Origin: CAISDA01 sp050258555
GTDB taxonomy: Bacteria; Bacteroidota; Ignavibacteria; UBA10030; UBA8401
Assembly (NCBI GenBank): GCA_050258555.1
Contig: JBLMZA010000106.1
Coordinates: forward strand, 1-45,792
Direction of reading: 5' to 3'
DNA length: 45,792 nucleotides
Positions 8,973-17,500 of this stretch are shown here, in pieces. The position numbers were made by a program, and so were the translations under genes. The notes below the pieces were generated by a model that searched no databases, was not told where the DNA came from, and saw only the letters and a program-made list of their open reading frames with translations. Within the stretch, counting starts at the first letter, position 1, and every line of letters begins with the position of its first letter.

Positions 8973-9916
8973 TCTCTCTGCTTGCCATCATATTGACCGT
9001 GCTGGCATTTCTGATCGCCGCGACGGCGTTCGTCTCGGTGATCGGCCCCGTCATGGTGCTCAATCCGCGCCGACGCGGCGCCCAGTACTATGCCTGTCAG
9101 CACCTGCCGGTGAAGCCGTCGGATGTCGGCCTGGAAAGCGAAGCGATGCTGCTCACGACCGATGAAGGCTACAGGCTCTACGGATGGTTCATACGCGCCG
9201 AGGGGGAAGCGAAGGGCACGATCCTCTATCTGCACGGCGTGGGCGACAATAAGATGAGCGGGCTCATGCTGGCAAAGCTTTTTCACGACCACCGGTTCAA
9301 CGTGGTGATGTACGATTCTCGCGCGCACGGCGAAAGCGAAGGAAGGCACTGCACATTCGGCTATTATGAAAAGTATGACGTGCAGAAGGCCGTCGACTGG
9401 ATCAGGAACCGGGAAGAAGCCGAAGGCATGGCGCCGAAAAAGATCGGCGTCTTCGGCACCTCGATGGGAGCGGCCGTCGCGGTGCAGGCGGCAAGCATCG
9501 AGCCGCGGCTCAGCGCGGTGGTCGCCGAAGGCTGCTTCACGAACCTGCGCACGATCACGGTCGATTATCAGAAGCGGCTCCTGAGGCTTCCCTGGCATTT
9601 TCTGCGCAACGTCGCCATGAAGCGCGCCGAGGGCATCGCCAAATTCAGCCATCATGCCGTCTCGCCCCTCAAGGCGGTGCCGATGGTCCATGCGCCCATT
9701 CTCTTCATACACGGAACGGCCGATGCCCGCATCAAGCACGAATACAGCGAAACGCTCTTTGCGGCGGCCAATGAACCCAAGGAGCTTTTCCTCGTCGAAG
9801 AGGCCAACCATACCGACGTGCATCAGATCGGCAAGAGCCGGTATGAAGAGCGCATCATCGGCTTTTTCGAGCGCACGCTCGCCCCTTCCGATTCAACGCC
9901 CTCACTGCTCGGCTGA
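8969..9916 (+). CDS. Membrane-anchored alpha/beta hydrolase
   Basis: A 315-residue serine hydrolase. One N-terminal membrane helix (about 2-30) is followed by an alpha/beta fold domain: the oxyanion segment LYLHGVGDNKMS, an RAHGESEG loop, the nucleophile elbow GTSMGA (Ser at the centre), a C-terminal Asp region ILFIHGTADARI and the catalytic His in EEANHTDV. The layout resembles BAAT/YqkD-type lipases or peptidases. The ATG overlaps the aminotransferase stop (ATGA). Its 3' end overlaps the convergent methyltransferase gene by 15 bases. The substrate is unknown. Confidence 0.88.
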   Translation: MISLLAIILTVLAFLIAATAFVSVIGPVMVLNPRRRGAQYYACQHLPVKPSDVGLESEAMLLTTDEGYRLYGWFIRAEGEAKGTILYLHGVGDNKMSGLMLAKLFHDHRFNVVMYDSRAHGESEGRHCTFGYYEKYDVQKAVDWIRNREEAEGMAPKKIGVFGTSMGAAVAVQAASIEPRLSAVVAEGCFTNLRTITVDYQKRLLRLPWHFLRNVAMKRAEGIAKFSHHAVSPLKAVPMVHAPILFIHGTADARIKHEYSETLFAAANEPKELFLVEEANHTDVHQIGKSRYEERIIGFFERTLAPSDSTPSLLG

Positions 9917-11404
9917 GCGCTTCAACCGCAATTTCGCCACGCACTCGATGTGGTAGGTGTGCGGGAACATGTCGACCGGCTGCACTTTTTCAATTTCATA
10001 TCCGAACGGAGCAAGCATCGCAACGTCGCGCGCCAGCGTGGCCGGATTGCAGCTCACGTAGACGACGCGCGCAATCTGCATGCGCCCGAGCTCTTCGACC
10101 GCTTTCGGGTGCATGCCCGAACGCGGCGGATCGATGATCAGGACATCCGGATCGGCATAGCGGCGCTTCCACTCGACATCCTTCGTCAGCAGGTCCTTCA
10201 GGTCGCCTGCCAGGAACTCGCAATTGGTGACGCCGTTATATTCCGCATTCTTCTTCGCATTGGCGATCGAGCTTTCCACGAGTTCGATGCCAACAACCTG
10301 CCGCACCGCATCCGAAATATAGAGCGAGATCGACCCCGCCCCGCAATAGAGATCATAGACCAGATCGGTCGGCTTCAGCTCTCCGTACTCTTTTGCCACG
10401 TCATAGAGCCGGGCGGCCTGGCGGCTGTTCGTCTGGAAGAAGGAGTTGGCCGAAATTTCAAACCGGTGGCGCCCGAGCTCCTCGCGGATCTTTCCGTCGC
10501 CGCGGTAGATTTTTTCCGTTTCACCGACGGCCACCTGCGATCGCCGTGCGGTGATATTGTTGACGATCGTCGTGATGGCCGGAAATTTTCCGGTGAGCAC
10601 CGTTGAGAGCTCTTCCATGACATCGGGCCGGTCATCGAATGTGACGACATTGACCATCACATCCGCGGTACGCTTGCCTTCGCGGATCACGAGATTGCGG
10701 AAATATCCCGTCTGCGTCTCTGCCGAATACGCGGGGATGCGGCGCGCAAGCGCGAACGCCTTGACTTCGCGAAGGATGTCGACGGAGAGCACGGACTGGA
10801 GATGGCATTCCTCGATATCGATGATCTTGTCGTAGCGCTGCGGCGCATGAAAGCCGAGCACGAAATCCTCTTCCGGCTTGAGTGCGCGCGAAGCCTCGGA
10901 CCCGCTTCCGTTTGCCGCTTCGATCGCCTGACGCTCTTCCTCCTTCAGCCGTATATTCTCCTCATGCGTGATCCAGCGCTCTGTGCCGAACGAGAACTCG
11001 AGCTTGTTGCGGTAAAAATATTCCTCCTCCGAGCCGAGCGTGGGAAGCACGCACACGTCCTTGAAGCCTCCGATGCGCTCGATGGCGTCGACGACATGCT
11101 GGCGCTTGAATTCGAGCTGGGAGGCGTATGTCACATGCTGCCATTTGCATCCGCCGCAGACGCCGAAATGTCTGCAGCGCGGCGCGGTGCGGTCCGGCGA
11201 AGGCCGGAGGATCTCGAAGGCCTTCGCCTCGATGTGCTTCTTTTTCGTCTTGTAGACGCGCGCCTTCACGCGGTCTCCGGCCACGGCGCCTTCAACGAAG
11301 ACGACGATGCCCTGATACCGGGCGATGCTTGTTCCCTCGAATCCCGACGATTCGATCTCCAGCTCCAAAGTCTCCCCGCGCGCGGGAAGCGTGACAGATT
11401 CCAT
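9902..11404 (-). CDS. rlmD: 23S rRNA (uracil-5-)-methyltransferase, RlmD/RumA family
   Basis: A 500-residue SAM-dependent methyltransferase that makes m5U in 23S rRNA. An N-terminal TRAM domain (1-65) precedes the iron-sulfur binding motif C-x5-C-x2-C (CRHFGVCGGC), with a further Cys in IEECHLQS. The C-terminal half has the SAM pocket YDLYCGAGSISL, the DPPRSGM motif and the catalytic VSCNPATLARD. It is longer than E. coli RlmD (about 430) because of an insertion rich in Glu and Ala near residues 155-190. RlmCD-type specificity cannot be excluded. The ATG at 11404 is fixed by the TRAM domain. It ends the RF3/ABC-F operon. Confidence 0.93.
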   Translation of the reverse strand: MESVTLPARGETLELEIESSGFEGTSIARYQGIVVFVEGAVAGDRVKARVYKTKKKHIEAKAFEILRPSPDRTAPRCRHFGVCGGCKWQHVTYASQLEFKRQHVVDAIERIGGFKDVCVLPTLGSEEEYFYRNKLEFSFGTERWITHEENIRLKEEERQAIEAANGSGSEASRALKPEEDFVLGFHAPQRYDKIIDIEECHLQSVLSVDILREVKAFALARRIPAYSAETQTGYFRNLVIREGKRTADVMVNVVTFDDRPDVMEELSTVLTGKFPAITTIVNNITARRSQVAVGETEKIYRGDGKIREELGRHRFEISANSFFQTNSRQAARLYDVAKEYGELKPTDLVYDLYCGAGSISLYISDAVRQVVGIELVESSIANAKKNAEYNGVTNCEFLAGDLKDLLTKDVEWKRRYADPDVLIIDPPRSGMHPKAVEELGRMQIARVVYVSCNPATLARDVAMLAPFGYEIEKVQPVDMFPHTYHIECVAKLRLKRSAEQ

Positions 11405-11442
11405 TGGTGTTGATTCCTTGAAAGAAAGAAAAGGTACAGCAA

Positions 11443-11465
11443 GGGGCGAAGCAGCGCTTCGCCCC
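11443..11465. repeat. Hairpin repeat, copy 1 (ABC-F / rlmD spacer)
   Basis: Perfect inverted repeat with arms GGGGCGAAGC and GCTTCGCCCC and loop AGC, followed on the plus strand by ACATG. It lies 36 bases after the ABC-F stop and 38 bases before the rlmD start. Two relatives occur on the other side of the ABC-F gene. Confidence 0.85.
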
Positions 11466-11501
11466 ACATGACAATTAAATGTTCTTTGCAGCCCACGATG
11501 A

Positions 11502-13478
11502 TTAAACGGCCGGAATGGTCGCGGCGATTTTTTCGATCTCGCCCGAGAGCGCTTCCCATTCCTGATAGAGCGCATCGAGCGACTGCTGGAGCGTCCGGTA
11601 TTCGGTGCTGATCGTCTTGGCGCGCTCCCCCTGCTGGTAGAAGTCCGCATGCGCCATGATCGCCTCGAGCTCCTTCTTGCGGCGCTCGCCGTCCTCGATT
11701 TTTTTCTCGACCGCTTCAACCTTTTTCTTCAAGGGCTTGGTGAGCTGATAGACCTGCTGGCGGCGTTCGGCTTCGAGCCGCTTGCGCTCCTTTTCCGAGA
11801 GCGCGGGCGCCGCGGCGGCCGCGGTTTGCATGCGGGGTTTCTTTGCCGCTCCCTCCGGCAAATCCTCCTGCGCCTCCTTCCTCTTTTTCTCGAGGTAGTC
11901 CGAGACGTTCCCGAGATAGACGGAGACGCCGTCCTTGCGGACTTCGAGCACCTTGTTGACGATCGGATCGAGGAACGAGCGGTCGTGCGACACGATGAGG
12001 AACGTTCCCGAATAATCGATGAGCGCATCCTGAAGGACTTTTTTCGAGCGCATATCGAGATGGTTCGTCGGTTCGTCCATGATGAGGAAATTCACCGGCT
12101 GCAGGAGCATCTTGGCAAGCGCCAGGCGGCTTTTTTCTCCGCCCGAGAGCACCTTCACTTTCTTGAAGACGTCGTCGCCGTGGAAGAGGAAGGCGCCGAG
12201 GATCGTGCGGAGCTTCGTGCGGATGTCGCCCGTGGCCACGTCGTCGACGATCTGGAGCGCTTCCTTGTTCAAATCGAGTTCGTCGGCCTGGTGCTGCGCG
12301 AAGTACGACATCTGCACATTGTAGCCGAGCGTGCGCGTGCCGCCGTCGAAGGGCTCGACGCCTGCGGCGATCTTCGCCAGCGTCGATTTGCCGGCGCCGT
12401 TGACGCCCACGACCGCCACGCGGTCTCCGCGCTCGATCGCATAGTCGATGCCGCTGAAGACGGTGAGCGCTCCGTAGCGCTTTTCCAAGTTTTTGAGTTC
12501 GAGCACGATGCGTCCGGGCTGCGGCGCTTCGGGAAATGTGAAGCGGATCTCTTCCTCCTCATCCTCGACTTCGATGAGTTCGACTTTTTCCATCTGCTTG
12601 ATGCGGCTCTGCACCTGGCGGGCCTTCGTGGCCTTGTAGCGGAAGCGTTCGATGAACGCCTCGGTCTGCTTCAACTGCTGCTGCTGATTCTTCTGCGCGT
12701 TGACAAGCAGCTCTTTGCGCAGCGCATATTCCTTTTCATAGAATGAATAATTGCCCGCATACTCCTCGAGCCTTCCGGCGCGCAGCGCGAACGTCTTCGT
12801 GGTGAGTCCGTCCAAAAACGCGCGGTCGTGCGAGACGATCATGACGCCGCCGTTGTAGGTGCGCAGGTAGCCTTCCAGCCACTGCAGCGAATCAAGATCG
12901 AGGTGGTTCGTCGGCTCATCGAGCAACAGCAGCGAGGGTTCTGTCAGCAGCAGCTTGGCCAGCGCGATGCGCATCTGCCATCCGCCGCTGAACTCCTTCG
13001 TGTCGCGCTCGAAATCCGCCACGGAAAATCCGAGGCCCATCAGGACGCGCTCGATCTTCGATTTCATGCGGAAGGCATCCAGATCCTCGAGCTTGTGCTG
13101 CAGTTCCCCGAAGAGGTCGAGCGTGTCGGCGTATTCGTCCGATGCCGGATCGAGTTCACCCAGCCTCAAGCGGGCCTCTTCCATTTCGGCTTCGATTTCG
13201 AGCACGTTTTCAAACGCGGTTTCGGCCTCCTTATAGAGCGATTTGCCGGCGGCCGACATGCCGTCCTGCGGCAGATAGCCGACGGTGACGTATTTCGCCT
13301 TGTTCACCGAGCCCGCATCGGCCTGGCCGATGCCGGTGATGATCTTCAGGAGCGTCGATTTGCCGGCGCCGTTGGAGCCCACAAGCCCGATGCGGTCGTG
13401 CGCGCCGACGGTGCACGAGACGCCGTCGAAGAGCGGGCGTTCACCGAAAAACAGTTCGATATTGTTGAGTGACAGCAT
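11502..13478 (-). CDS. ABC-F family ATPase (ribosome-associated, Uup/YdiF-like)
   Basis: A 658-residue soluble protein with two ABC ATPase domains and no membrane segment. Walker A motifs are GSNGAGKST and GVNGAGKST; signatures are FSGGWQMR and LSGGEKSR; both Walker B strands end LDEPTNHLD or MDEPTNHLD. The inter-domain linker (about 240-300) is the charged helical P-site tRNA interaction motif of ABC-F proteins, and the C-terminus (about 545-650) is a coiled coil as in Uup. Members act on stalled ribosomes; some give antibiotic resistance, but nothing shows that here. The ATG at 13478 is chosen because the upstream frame runs through the repeats. Confidence 0.94.
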   Translation of the reverse strand: MLSLNNIELFFGERPLFDGVSCTVGAHDRIGLVGSNGAGKSTLLKIITGIGQADAGSVNKAKYVTVGYLPQDGMSAAGKSLYKEAETAFENVLEIEAEMEEARLRLGELDPASDEYADTLDLFGELQHKLEDLDAFRMKSKIERVLMGLGFSVADFERDTKEFSGGWQMRIALAKLLLTEPSLLLLDEPTNHLDLDSLQWLEGYLRTYNGGVMIVSHDRAFLDGLTTKTFALRAGRLEEYAGNYSFYEKEYALRKELLVNAQKNQQQQLKQTEAFIERFRYKATKARQVQSRIKQMEKVELIEVEDEEEEIRFTFPEAPQPGRIVLELKNLEKRYGALTVFSGIDYAIERGDRVAVVGVNGAGKSTLAKIAAGVEPFDGGTRTLGYNVQMSYFAQHQADELDLNKEALQIVDDVATGDIRTKLRTILGAFLFHGDDVFKKVKVLSGGEKSRLALAKMLLQPVNFLIMDEPTNHLDMRSKKVLQDALIDYSGTFLIVSHDRSFLDPIVNKVLEVRKDGVSVYLGNVSDYLEKKRKEAQEDLPEGAAKKPRMQTAAAAAPALSEKERKRLEAERRQQVYQLTKPLKKKVEAVEKKIEDGERRKKELEAIMAHADFYQQGERAKTISTEYRTLQQSLDALYQEWEALSGEIEKIAATIPAV

Positions 13479-13510
13479 ACGGAAGAATAAAAAGAAAGAT
13501 GAAACAAAAC

Positions 13511-13533
13511 AGGGCGAAATAGCATTTCGCCCT
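13511..13533. repeat. Hairpin repeat, copy 2
   Basis: Perfect inverted repeat with arms AGGGCGAAAT and ATTTCGCCCT and loop AGC, followed by ACACG. Compared with copies 1 and 3, the outer pair G-C is A-T and the two innermost pairs G-C and C-G are A-T and T-A; all three changes are compensatory. Confidence 0.85.
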
Positions 13534-13565
13534 ACACGCTTAACTCGAACGAGCACGGATGGAAA

Positions 13566-13588
13566 GGGGCGAAGCAGTGCTTCGCCCC
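13566..13588. repeat. Hairpin repeat, copy 3
   Basis: Perfect inverted repeat with the same arms as copy 1 (GGGGCGAAGC and GCTTCGCCCC) and loop AGT, followed by ACATT. Thirty-two bases separate it from copy 2. It lies 15 bases after the stop of the DUF885-like gene. Confidence 0.85.
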
Positions 13589-13603
13589 ACATTGCGCTTC
13601 GCC

Positions 13604-14821
13604 TTATACGAGCTGCGAGGGCAGGCGCGGCGACGAGATGAGCTCGGCAAATTCATGCCAGCGCTTCTGCGTGTCGTTTCCGGCGTTGCGCGTCTGTTCG
13701 ATGTACGTCTTGACCATATCCTGGCCGACGTTGTAATTGATCACATAGCTTCGGTACTTGTCGAAGAAGCGGATGCGCTGCTCGGCGCGCTCCTTCGACA
13801 TGAGCGCATACTGCACGAGCCAGTCGACGGCCTCGGCCTTCGTCATCGCGCCGTCCAGGTAGCCGCGCGCGGCTTCGTTGCCCGCATAGGAGAGCTTCGA
13901 GAAGACCTCATGGATCTTGTAGTAGCGCGCCGCCTCCCGGTCCTGGTGCAGCTTCGCCAGGCGGAAAAGGATGTCGCGCTCGAAATCGATCCGCTCCTCC
14001 TTCGAAAAAGCCACTTCGATGCCGTAGTTGGCCGTGCCTTCGGCGATGAGCGACTGCGGGGAGAAGAGCGCATAGACGGAGAATTCCACCCACCCGTTTT
14101 CCTTCAGCAATGCATGCTCCAGAAGCGAATTGTAGACATGGTGCCCCGGATAGCCTTCATGCGCCGCCAGATCGACCGCGCGGTCGATGTAGATCGGCAG
14201 ATCGGTGTTGACCTGGATGAGGCTGCGGCAGTCGCCCTTGAACCAGTTGTATCCGCTCCAGGCCTTGTTGTTCACGTATTCGACCGTGAACGACTCCTGC
14301 TCGGGCAGACGGATATGCTTTTTGGTACGGCTGCGGCACTCGCCGATGGCCGTGCCGAAGACGACATCGAGATCATCCTTCTGTATGATGAAATGATTCT
14401 TGAAGGCGATATAGCGGTCCGAGATCGAGCCCGATCCTGGCAGAAGGCCGTCGAGTTCATTCAGGATCGCCTGGAAATGCTCTTCCGGAAACTTCGGCGC
14501 CACGACGTCGTAGAGCGCCTGCGACTCCTCATCGAACGACATCCGCTCGCCCTTGAGCAGCGCGACGCGCGCCGAGAGCGATGCAAGCTGGCGCTCCAGA
14601 TACTTGTAGCGCAGCGCGAGCTTCTCGTCGTACGGCATCTTGATCGCCGCCAGACTCTCGCGCGTCTTCAGCGCGGCGCGCTCGATCTGCTCGAGCGACT
14701 TCTTCTCGCGCACGGCGTCCTTCTTCCACCCTTCGGGACCGTGGTAAGCGTCCACATAGTCTTCGTCGTGCTGACCGACGGCCAGCACCAGCTTCACATA
14801 TTCTTCCGCGATTGTGTTCAT
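13604..14821 (-). CDS. DUF885-like putative metallopeptidase
   Basis: A 405-residue, mostly helical protein without a signal peptide. The motif HEGYPGHHVY (residues 221-230) matches the HEAYPGHH zinc-site signature of the DUF885 family, and EGTANYGIEVAF (about 260) supplies a candidate second acidic ligand region. Family members are usually exported and about 550-600 residues long, so this is a shorter, apparently cytoplasmic version. The ATG is one base after the RF3 stop, so it is cotranscribed with prfC and probably coupled. Substrate unknown; peptidase activity is inferred from the motif only. Confidence 0.75.
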   Translation of the reverse strand: MNTIAEEYVKLVLAVGQHDEDYVDAYHGPEGWKKDAVREKKSLEQIERAALKTRESLAAIKMPYDEKLALRYKYLERQLASLSARVALLKGERMSFDEESQALYDVVAPKFPEEHFQAILNELDGLLPGSGSISDRYIAFKNHFIIQKDDLDVVFGTAIGECRSRTKKHIRLPEQESFTVEYVNNKAWSGYNWFKGDCRSLIQVNTDLPIYIDRAVDLAAHEGYPGHHVYNSLLEHALLKENGWVEFSVYALFSPQSLIAEGTANYGIEVAFSKEERIDFERDILFRLAKLHQDREAARYYKIHEVFSKLSYAGNEAARGYLDGAMTKAEAVDWLVQYALMSKERAEQRIRFFDKYRSYVINYNVGQDMVKTYIEQTRNAGNDTQKRWHEFAELISSPRLPSQLV

Positions 14822-14822
14822 A

Positions 14823-16412
14823 TTATTCTTCTTCTTCGAATGGTTGAGCCGACAGCGTCAGCTTTGGATATTTTTCCGAAAAATAATTTAACGCCCAATC
14901 ATTGGTAAATAAAATCACCGTGCGCCCTTCCATATCTTCGGCCAGCACGCAGTTGCTCGGAAGCAACAGCGTCGAAAGCTCCGCCGGGTCGAACGAAGGA
15001 TCGATCCAGCGCAGATGCTTCCAGTCCGTTGGCTCAAGCCGCGCCGCCGCGCCGTATTCACTTTCCAGGCGGAAGGCGACGACTTCAAACTGCAGCGGAC
15101 CCACGGCCGCGAGCACCGGCGCATTGGTTCCCGCGTTTTTCAATTGGAAGGACTGCACGACGCCTTCCTGCAGGAGCTGATCGAGCCCGTCCCTGAGCCT
15201 CTTATAGTTCGACGGGTTCGGATTATGCAGCCGCGTGAAGCATTCGGGAGGAAAGCGCGGGATCTCGTTGAAGACGATCGATGGATCCTCGCTCAATGTA
15301 TCGCCGATGCCGAACTCGTCGTGCCCCACAAGCCCGATGATGTCGCCGGGCAGTCCCTCGTCGACCGTCTCGCGCGACTGGCCGAAGAGCTTAGCGGCAT
15401 TCGACAGGCGGATCTTCTTTCCAGTGCGCGAATGGATCGCGGGCATATCGCGCGTGAATTTCCCGGAGCAGATCCGCAGGAATGCGATGCGGTCGCGGTG
15501 GCGCGGATCCATATTCGCCTGGATCTTGAAGATGAAACCGGAGAACGCCTCATGCTCGGGAGCGATCGTGCCGGCGGCGCTTATGCGCGGCTGGGGACCG
15601 GTCGAGAGCTCGAGATAGCGGTCCAGAAGCAGCTGCACGCCGAAATTATTTTTTGCCGATCCGAAGAAGACGGGCGTCTGCCTGCCCGCCAGGATCGCCT
15701 CGGCGTCGAATTCTTCTCCCGCGCCGTCGAGCATGGCGATCTCATCGCGCACGGTCTTCAGCACCGCCGGATCGATTTCGCTCATGATGAAGGGATCATC
15801 GAGTCCGCCGACCGAAACCGGAGCGCGGTACATGCCGCCCACGGTGCGTTCAAAGACATGCATCTCCTGCTTCCGGCGATCCAGGACCCCGCGGAATCTC
15901 GTGCCCGTTCCCACAGGCCAGTTCATCGGATAGGCCGGGATCTTCAGGATGCTTTCCAGTTCATCGATCAATTCCAGAGGATCTTTAGTTTCATGATCGC
16001 ATTTGTTCATGAACGTGAAGATCGGCACGCCGCGCTTGCGGCACACATCGAAGAGCTTGCGCGTCTGCGCTTCGATGCCCTTGGCCGCATCGATCACCAT
16101 CACGACCGAATCGACAGCCGTGAGCACGCGGTATGTGTCCTCCGAAAAATCCTGATGCCCCGGCGTATCCAGGAGGTTGATGCGGTAGCCGTTGTAATCG
16201 AACTGCAGCACGGTCGAGCTGATGGAGATGCCGCGCTTGCGCTCGAGCTCCATCCAGTCCGATGTCGACTGGCGCTGGTTCTTGCGCGCGGTGACCGACC
16301 CGGCCAATTGGACCGCGCCGCCATAGAGCAGAAATTTTTCCGTCAGTGTTGTCTTGCCGGCGTCGGGGTGCGAGATGATCGCAAATGTCCGGCGCGTCTG
16401 TATCTCATTCAT
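14823..16412 (-). CDS. prfC: Peptide chain release factor 3
   Basis: A 529-residue translational GTPase that recycles RF1 and RF2 after peptide release; E. coli RF3 is the same size. G motifs are visible: SHPDAGKTT (G1), STVLQFDYNG region (G2), DTPGHQDFSEDT (G3) and NKCDHE (G4). The start is ATG at 16412 (MNEIQTRRTFAIISHPDAG); a TTG four codons upstream is possible. It begins the operon that continues with the DUF885-like gene, an ABC-F ATPase and RlmD, so three of four members act on the ribosome. Confidence 0.96.
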   Translation of the reverse strand: MNEIQTRRTFAIISHPDAGKTTLTEKFLLYGGAVQLAGSVTARKNQRQSTSDWMELERKRGISISSTVLQFDYNGYRINLLDTPGHQDFSEDTYRVLTAVDSVVMVIDAAKGIEAQTRKLFDVCRKRGVPIFTFMNKCDHETKDPLELIDELESILKIPAYPMNWPVGTGTRFRGVLDRRKQEMHVFERTVGGMYRAPVSVGGLDDPFIMSEIDPAVLKTVRDEIAMLDGAGEEFDAEAILAGRQTPVFFGSAKNNFGVQLLLDRYLELSTGPQPRISAAGTIAPEHEAFSGFIFKIQANMDPRHRDRIAFLRICSGKFTRDMPAIHSRTGKKIRLSNAAKLFGQSRETVDEGLPGDIIGLVGHDEFGIGDTLSEDPSIVFNEIPRFPPECFTRLHNPNPSNYKRLRDGLDQLLQEGVVQSFQLKNAGTNAPVLAAVGPLQFEVVAFRLESEYGAAARLEPTDWKHLRWIDPSFDPAELSTLLLPSNCVLAEDMEGRTVILFTNDWALNYFSEKYPKLTLSAQPFEEEE

Positions 16413-16470
16413 TCGTTCTCTCAAGAAAAAAAAAGTATTCAGTCTATAATATACGAAATCCGGGGCGGAT

Positions 16471-16510
16471 AAAAAAATGCCCCGAGGCCGAAATGCGGCC
16501 GGCGGGGGGC
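16471..16510 (-). terminator. Second terminator (or leader attenuator) upstream of prfC
   Basis: On the minus strand GCCCC (16510-16506), an inner GGCC/GGCC stem (16500-16497 with 16489-16486) and GGGGC (16483-16479) are followed by ATTTTTTTA. This is a classical hairpin with a T-run. It lies about 30 bases past the FKBP terminator and roughly 70 bases before prfC. Confidence 0.55.
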
Positions 16511-16538
16511 GTCGTTTCCTTGATCGGTTTTAAAACAG

Positions 16539-16582
16539 AAGCGTCCGCCGCACTGGTTCGATCCCGTGTGCGGCGGACGCTT
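16539..16582 (-). terminator. Terminator of the FKBP gene
   Basis: A 15-base perfect stem (AAGCGTCCGCCGCAC at 16539-16553 and its complement at 16568-16582) encloses a 14-base loop. On the minus strand it begins 33 bases after the FKBP stop and is followed by TTCTGTTTT. Confidence 0.85.
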
Positions 16583-16614
16583 TAAAAAGCGTCAAAAAGG
16601 GCGGTTTTTCGCGG

Positions 16615-17403
16615 TTATTTCTGCACCGGCGACTTCACCGTATCCTGCGGAGCGATCACCGGCTGCTCGGCGGGACCCTTTTTCACTTCCAGCAATTCGA
16701 CATCGAAGATCAGCACGGAGTTCGGTCCGATCATCTGTCCCGCGCCGCGTTCGCCGTAGGCGAGTTCGGAGGGAATGAAGAGCTGATATTTCGAACCGAC
16801 TTTCATGAGCTGCAGCGCTTCGGTCCATCCCTTGATCACGCCCGAGACCGGGAATGTGACCGGTTCGCCGCGGCCGTAGGATTCGTCGAACACCTTGCCG
16901 TCGACGGTCGATCCGCGGTAGTGCGTCACGACCGTATCGCCGGCCGTGGGCTGTGCGCCCGTGCCTTCGCGGAGCATCTTGTACTGCAGACCGCTTGCCG
17001 TCACCTTCACCGAATCCTTCTTGGCGTTCTCGGCCAAAAACTTCTGGCCTTCCTTCAGATTCTTATCGGCAAGTTCCTTCATCGCCGTCTGCTGCTTTTC
17101 CATGAGCGACTGCTGGAAGGCCATCATGGCGCTGGTCATTTCGGAATCGGGCAGTGCGGCCTTCGTGCCGGAGATCGCTTCCTTGATGCCGCGCACGAAC
17201 GCGTCGATCGAGAAGTCGAGTCCCTGTTTCTTGATGTCTGATCCGATTTTCGATCCGAGATCGTAGCCGACCACGTAGCTCACTTTATCTTTCTGCGTCT
17301 TGAGTCCGGTTGAGGGGGCTGACGATTTTGCCGCCTTCTTCTGCGCCGGCACTGCTGCGGCGATCAGCAGAACGCTGAGGATCGTCATGAGGATGCGTTT
17401 CAT
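16615..17403 (-). CDS. Exported FKBP-type peptidyl-prolyl isomerase (FkpA/Mip-like)
   Basis: A 262-residue periplasmic folding helper. A signal peptide (residues 1-20, ending VPAQ) is followed by an alpha-helical dimerisation domain (about 40-130, with KVSYVVGYDLGSKIGSDIK) and a C-terminal FKBP domain (about 133-240). FKBP landmarks are DTVVTHYRGSTVDGKVFDESY, FPVSGVIKGWTEALQLMKVGSK and IPSELAYGERGAG. This order is that of FkpA and Mip. AAGGAG lies seven bases before the ATG. It appears to be monocistronic, with its own terminator and a perfect -7 box upstream. Confidence 0.94.
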   Translation of the reverse strand: MKRILMTILSVLLIAAAVPAQKKAAKSSAPSTGLKTQKDKVSYVVGYDLGSKIGSDIKKQGLDFSIDAFVRGIKEAISGTKAALPDSEMTSAMMAFQQSLMEKQQTAMKELADKNLKEGQKFLAENAKKDSVKVTASGLQYKMLREGTGAQPTAGDTVVTHYRGSTVDGKVFDESYGRGEPVTFPVSGVIKGWTEALQLMKVGSKYQLFIPSELAYGERGAGQMIGPNSVLIFDVELLEVKKGPAEQPVIAPQDTVKSPVQK

Positions 17404-17461
17404 TGATACTCCTTATGGGTGAAATGATAGTGGAAAAAAATACAGGCAGACACTCATTCTG

Positions 17462-17469
17462 CAAAGATA
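17462..17469 (-). promoter_or_regulatory. -7 box upstream of the FKBP gene
   Basis: On the minus strand TATCTTTG is a perfect TAnnTTTG box. The expected -33 TTTG about 20 bases upstream is not present (a TTTC lies closer), so this call rests on the -7 element alone. The leader would be about 50 bases. Confidence 0.4.
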
Positions 17470-17500
17470 CGGAATAATTGCGAAACATGCTTTCCCTTTT

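Noticed and set aside
16541..16580. Loop sequence GGTTCGATCC resembling a tRNA T-arm
   Set aside because: It lies in the loop of a 15-bp terminator stem. No acceptor, D or anticodon arm can be drawn around it, and no CCA end follows.
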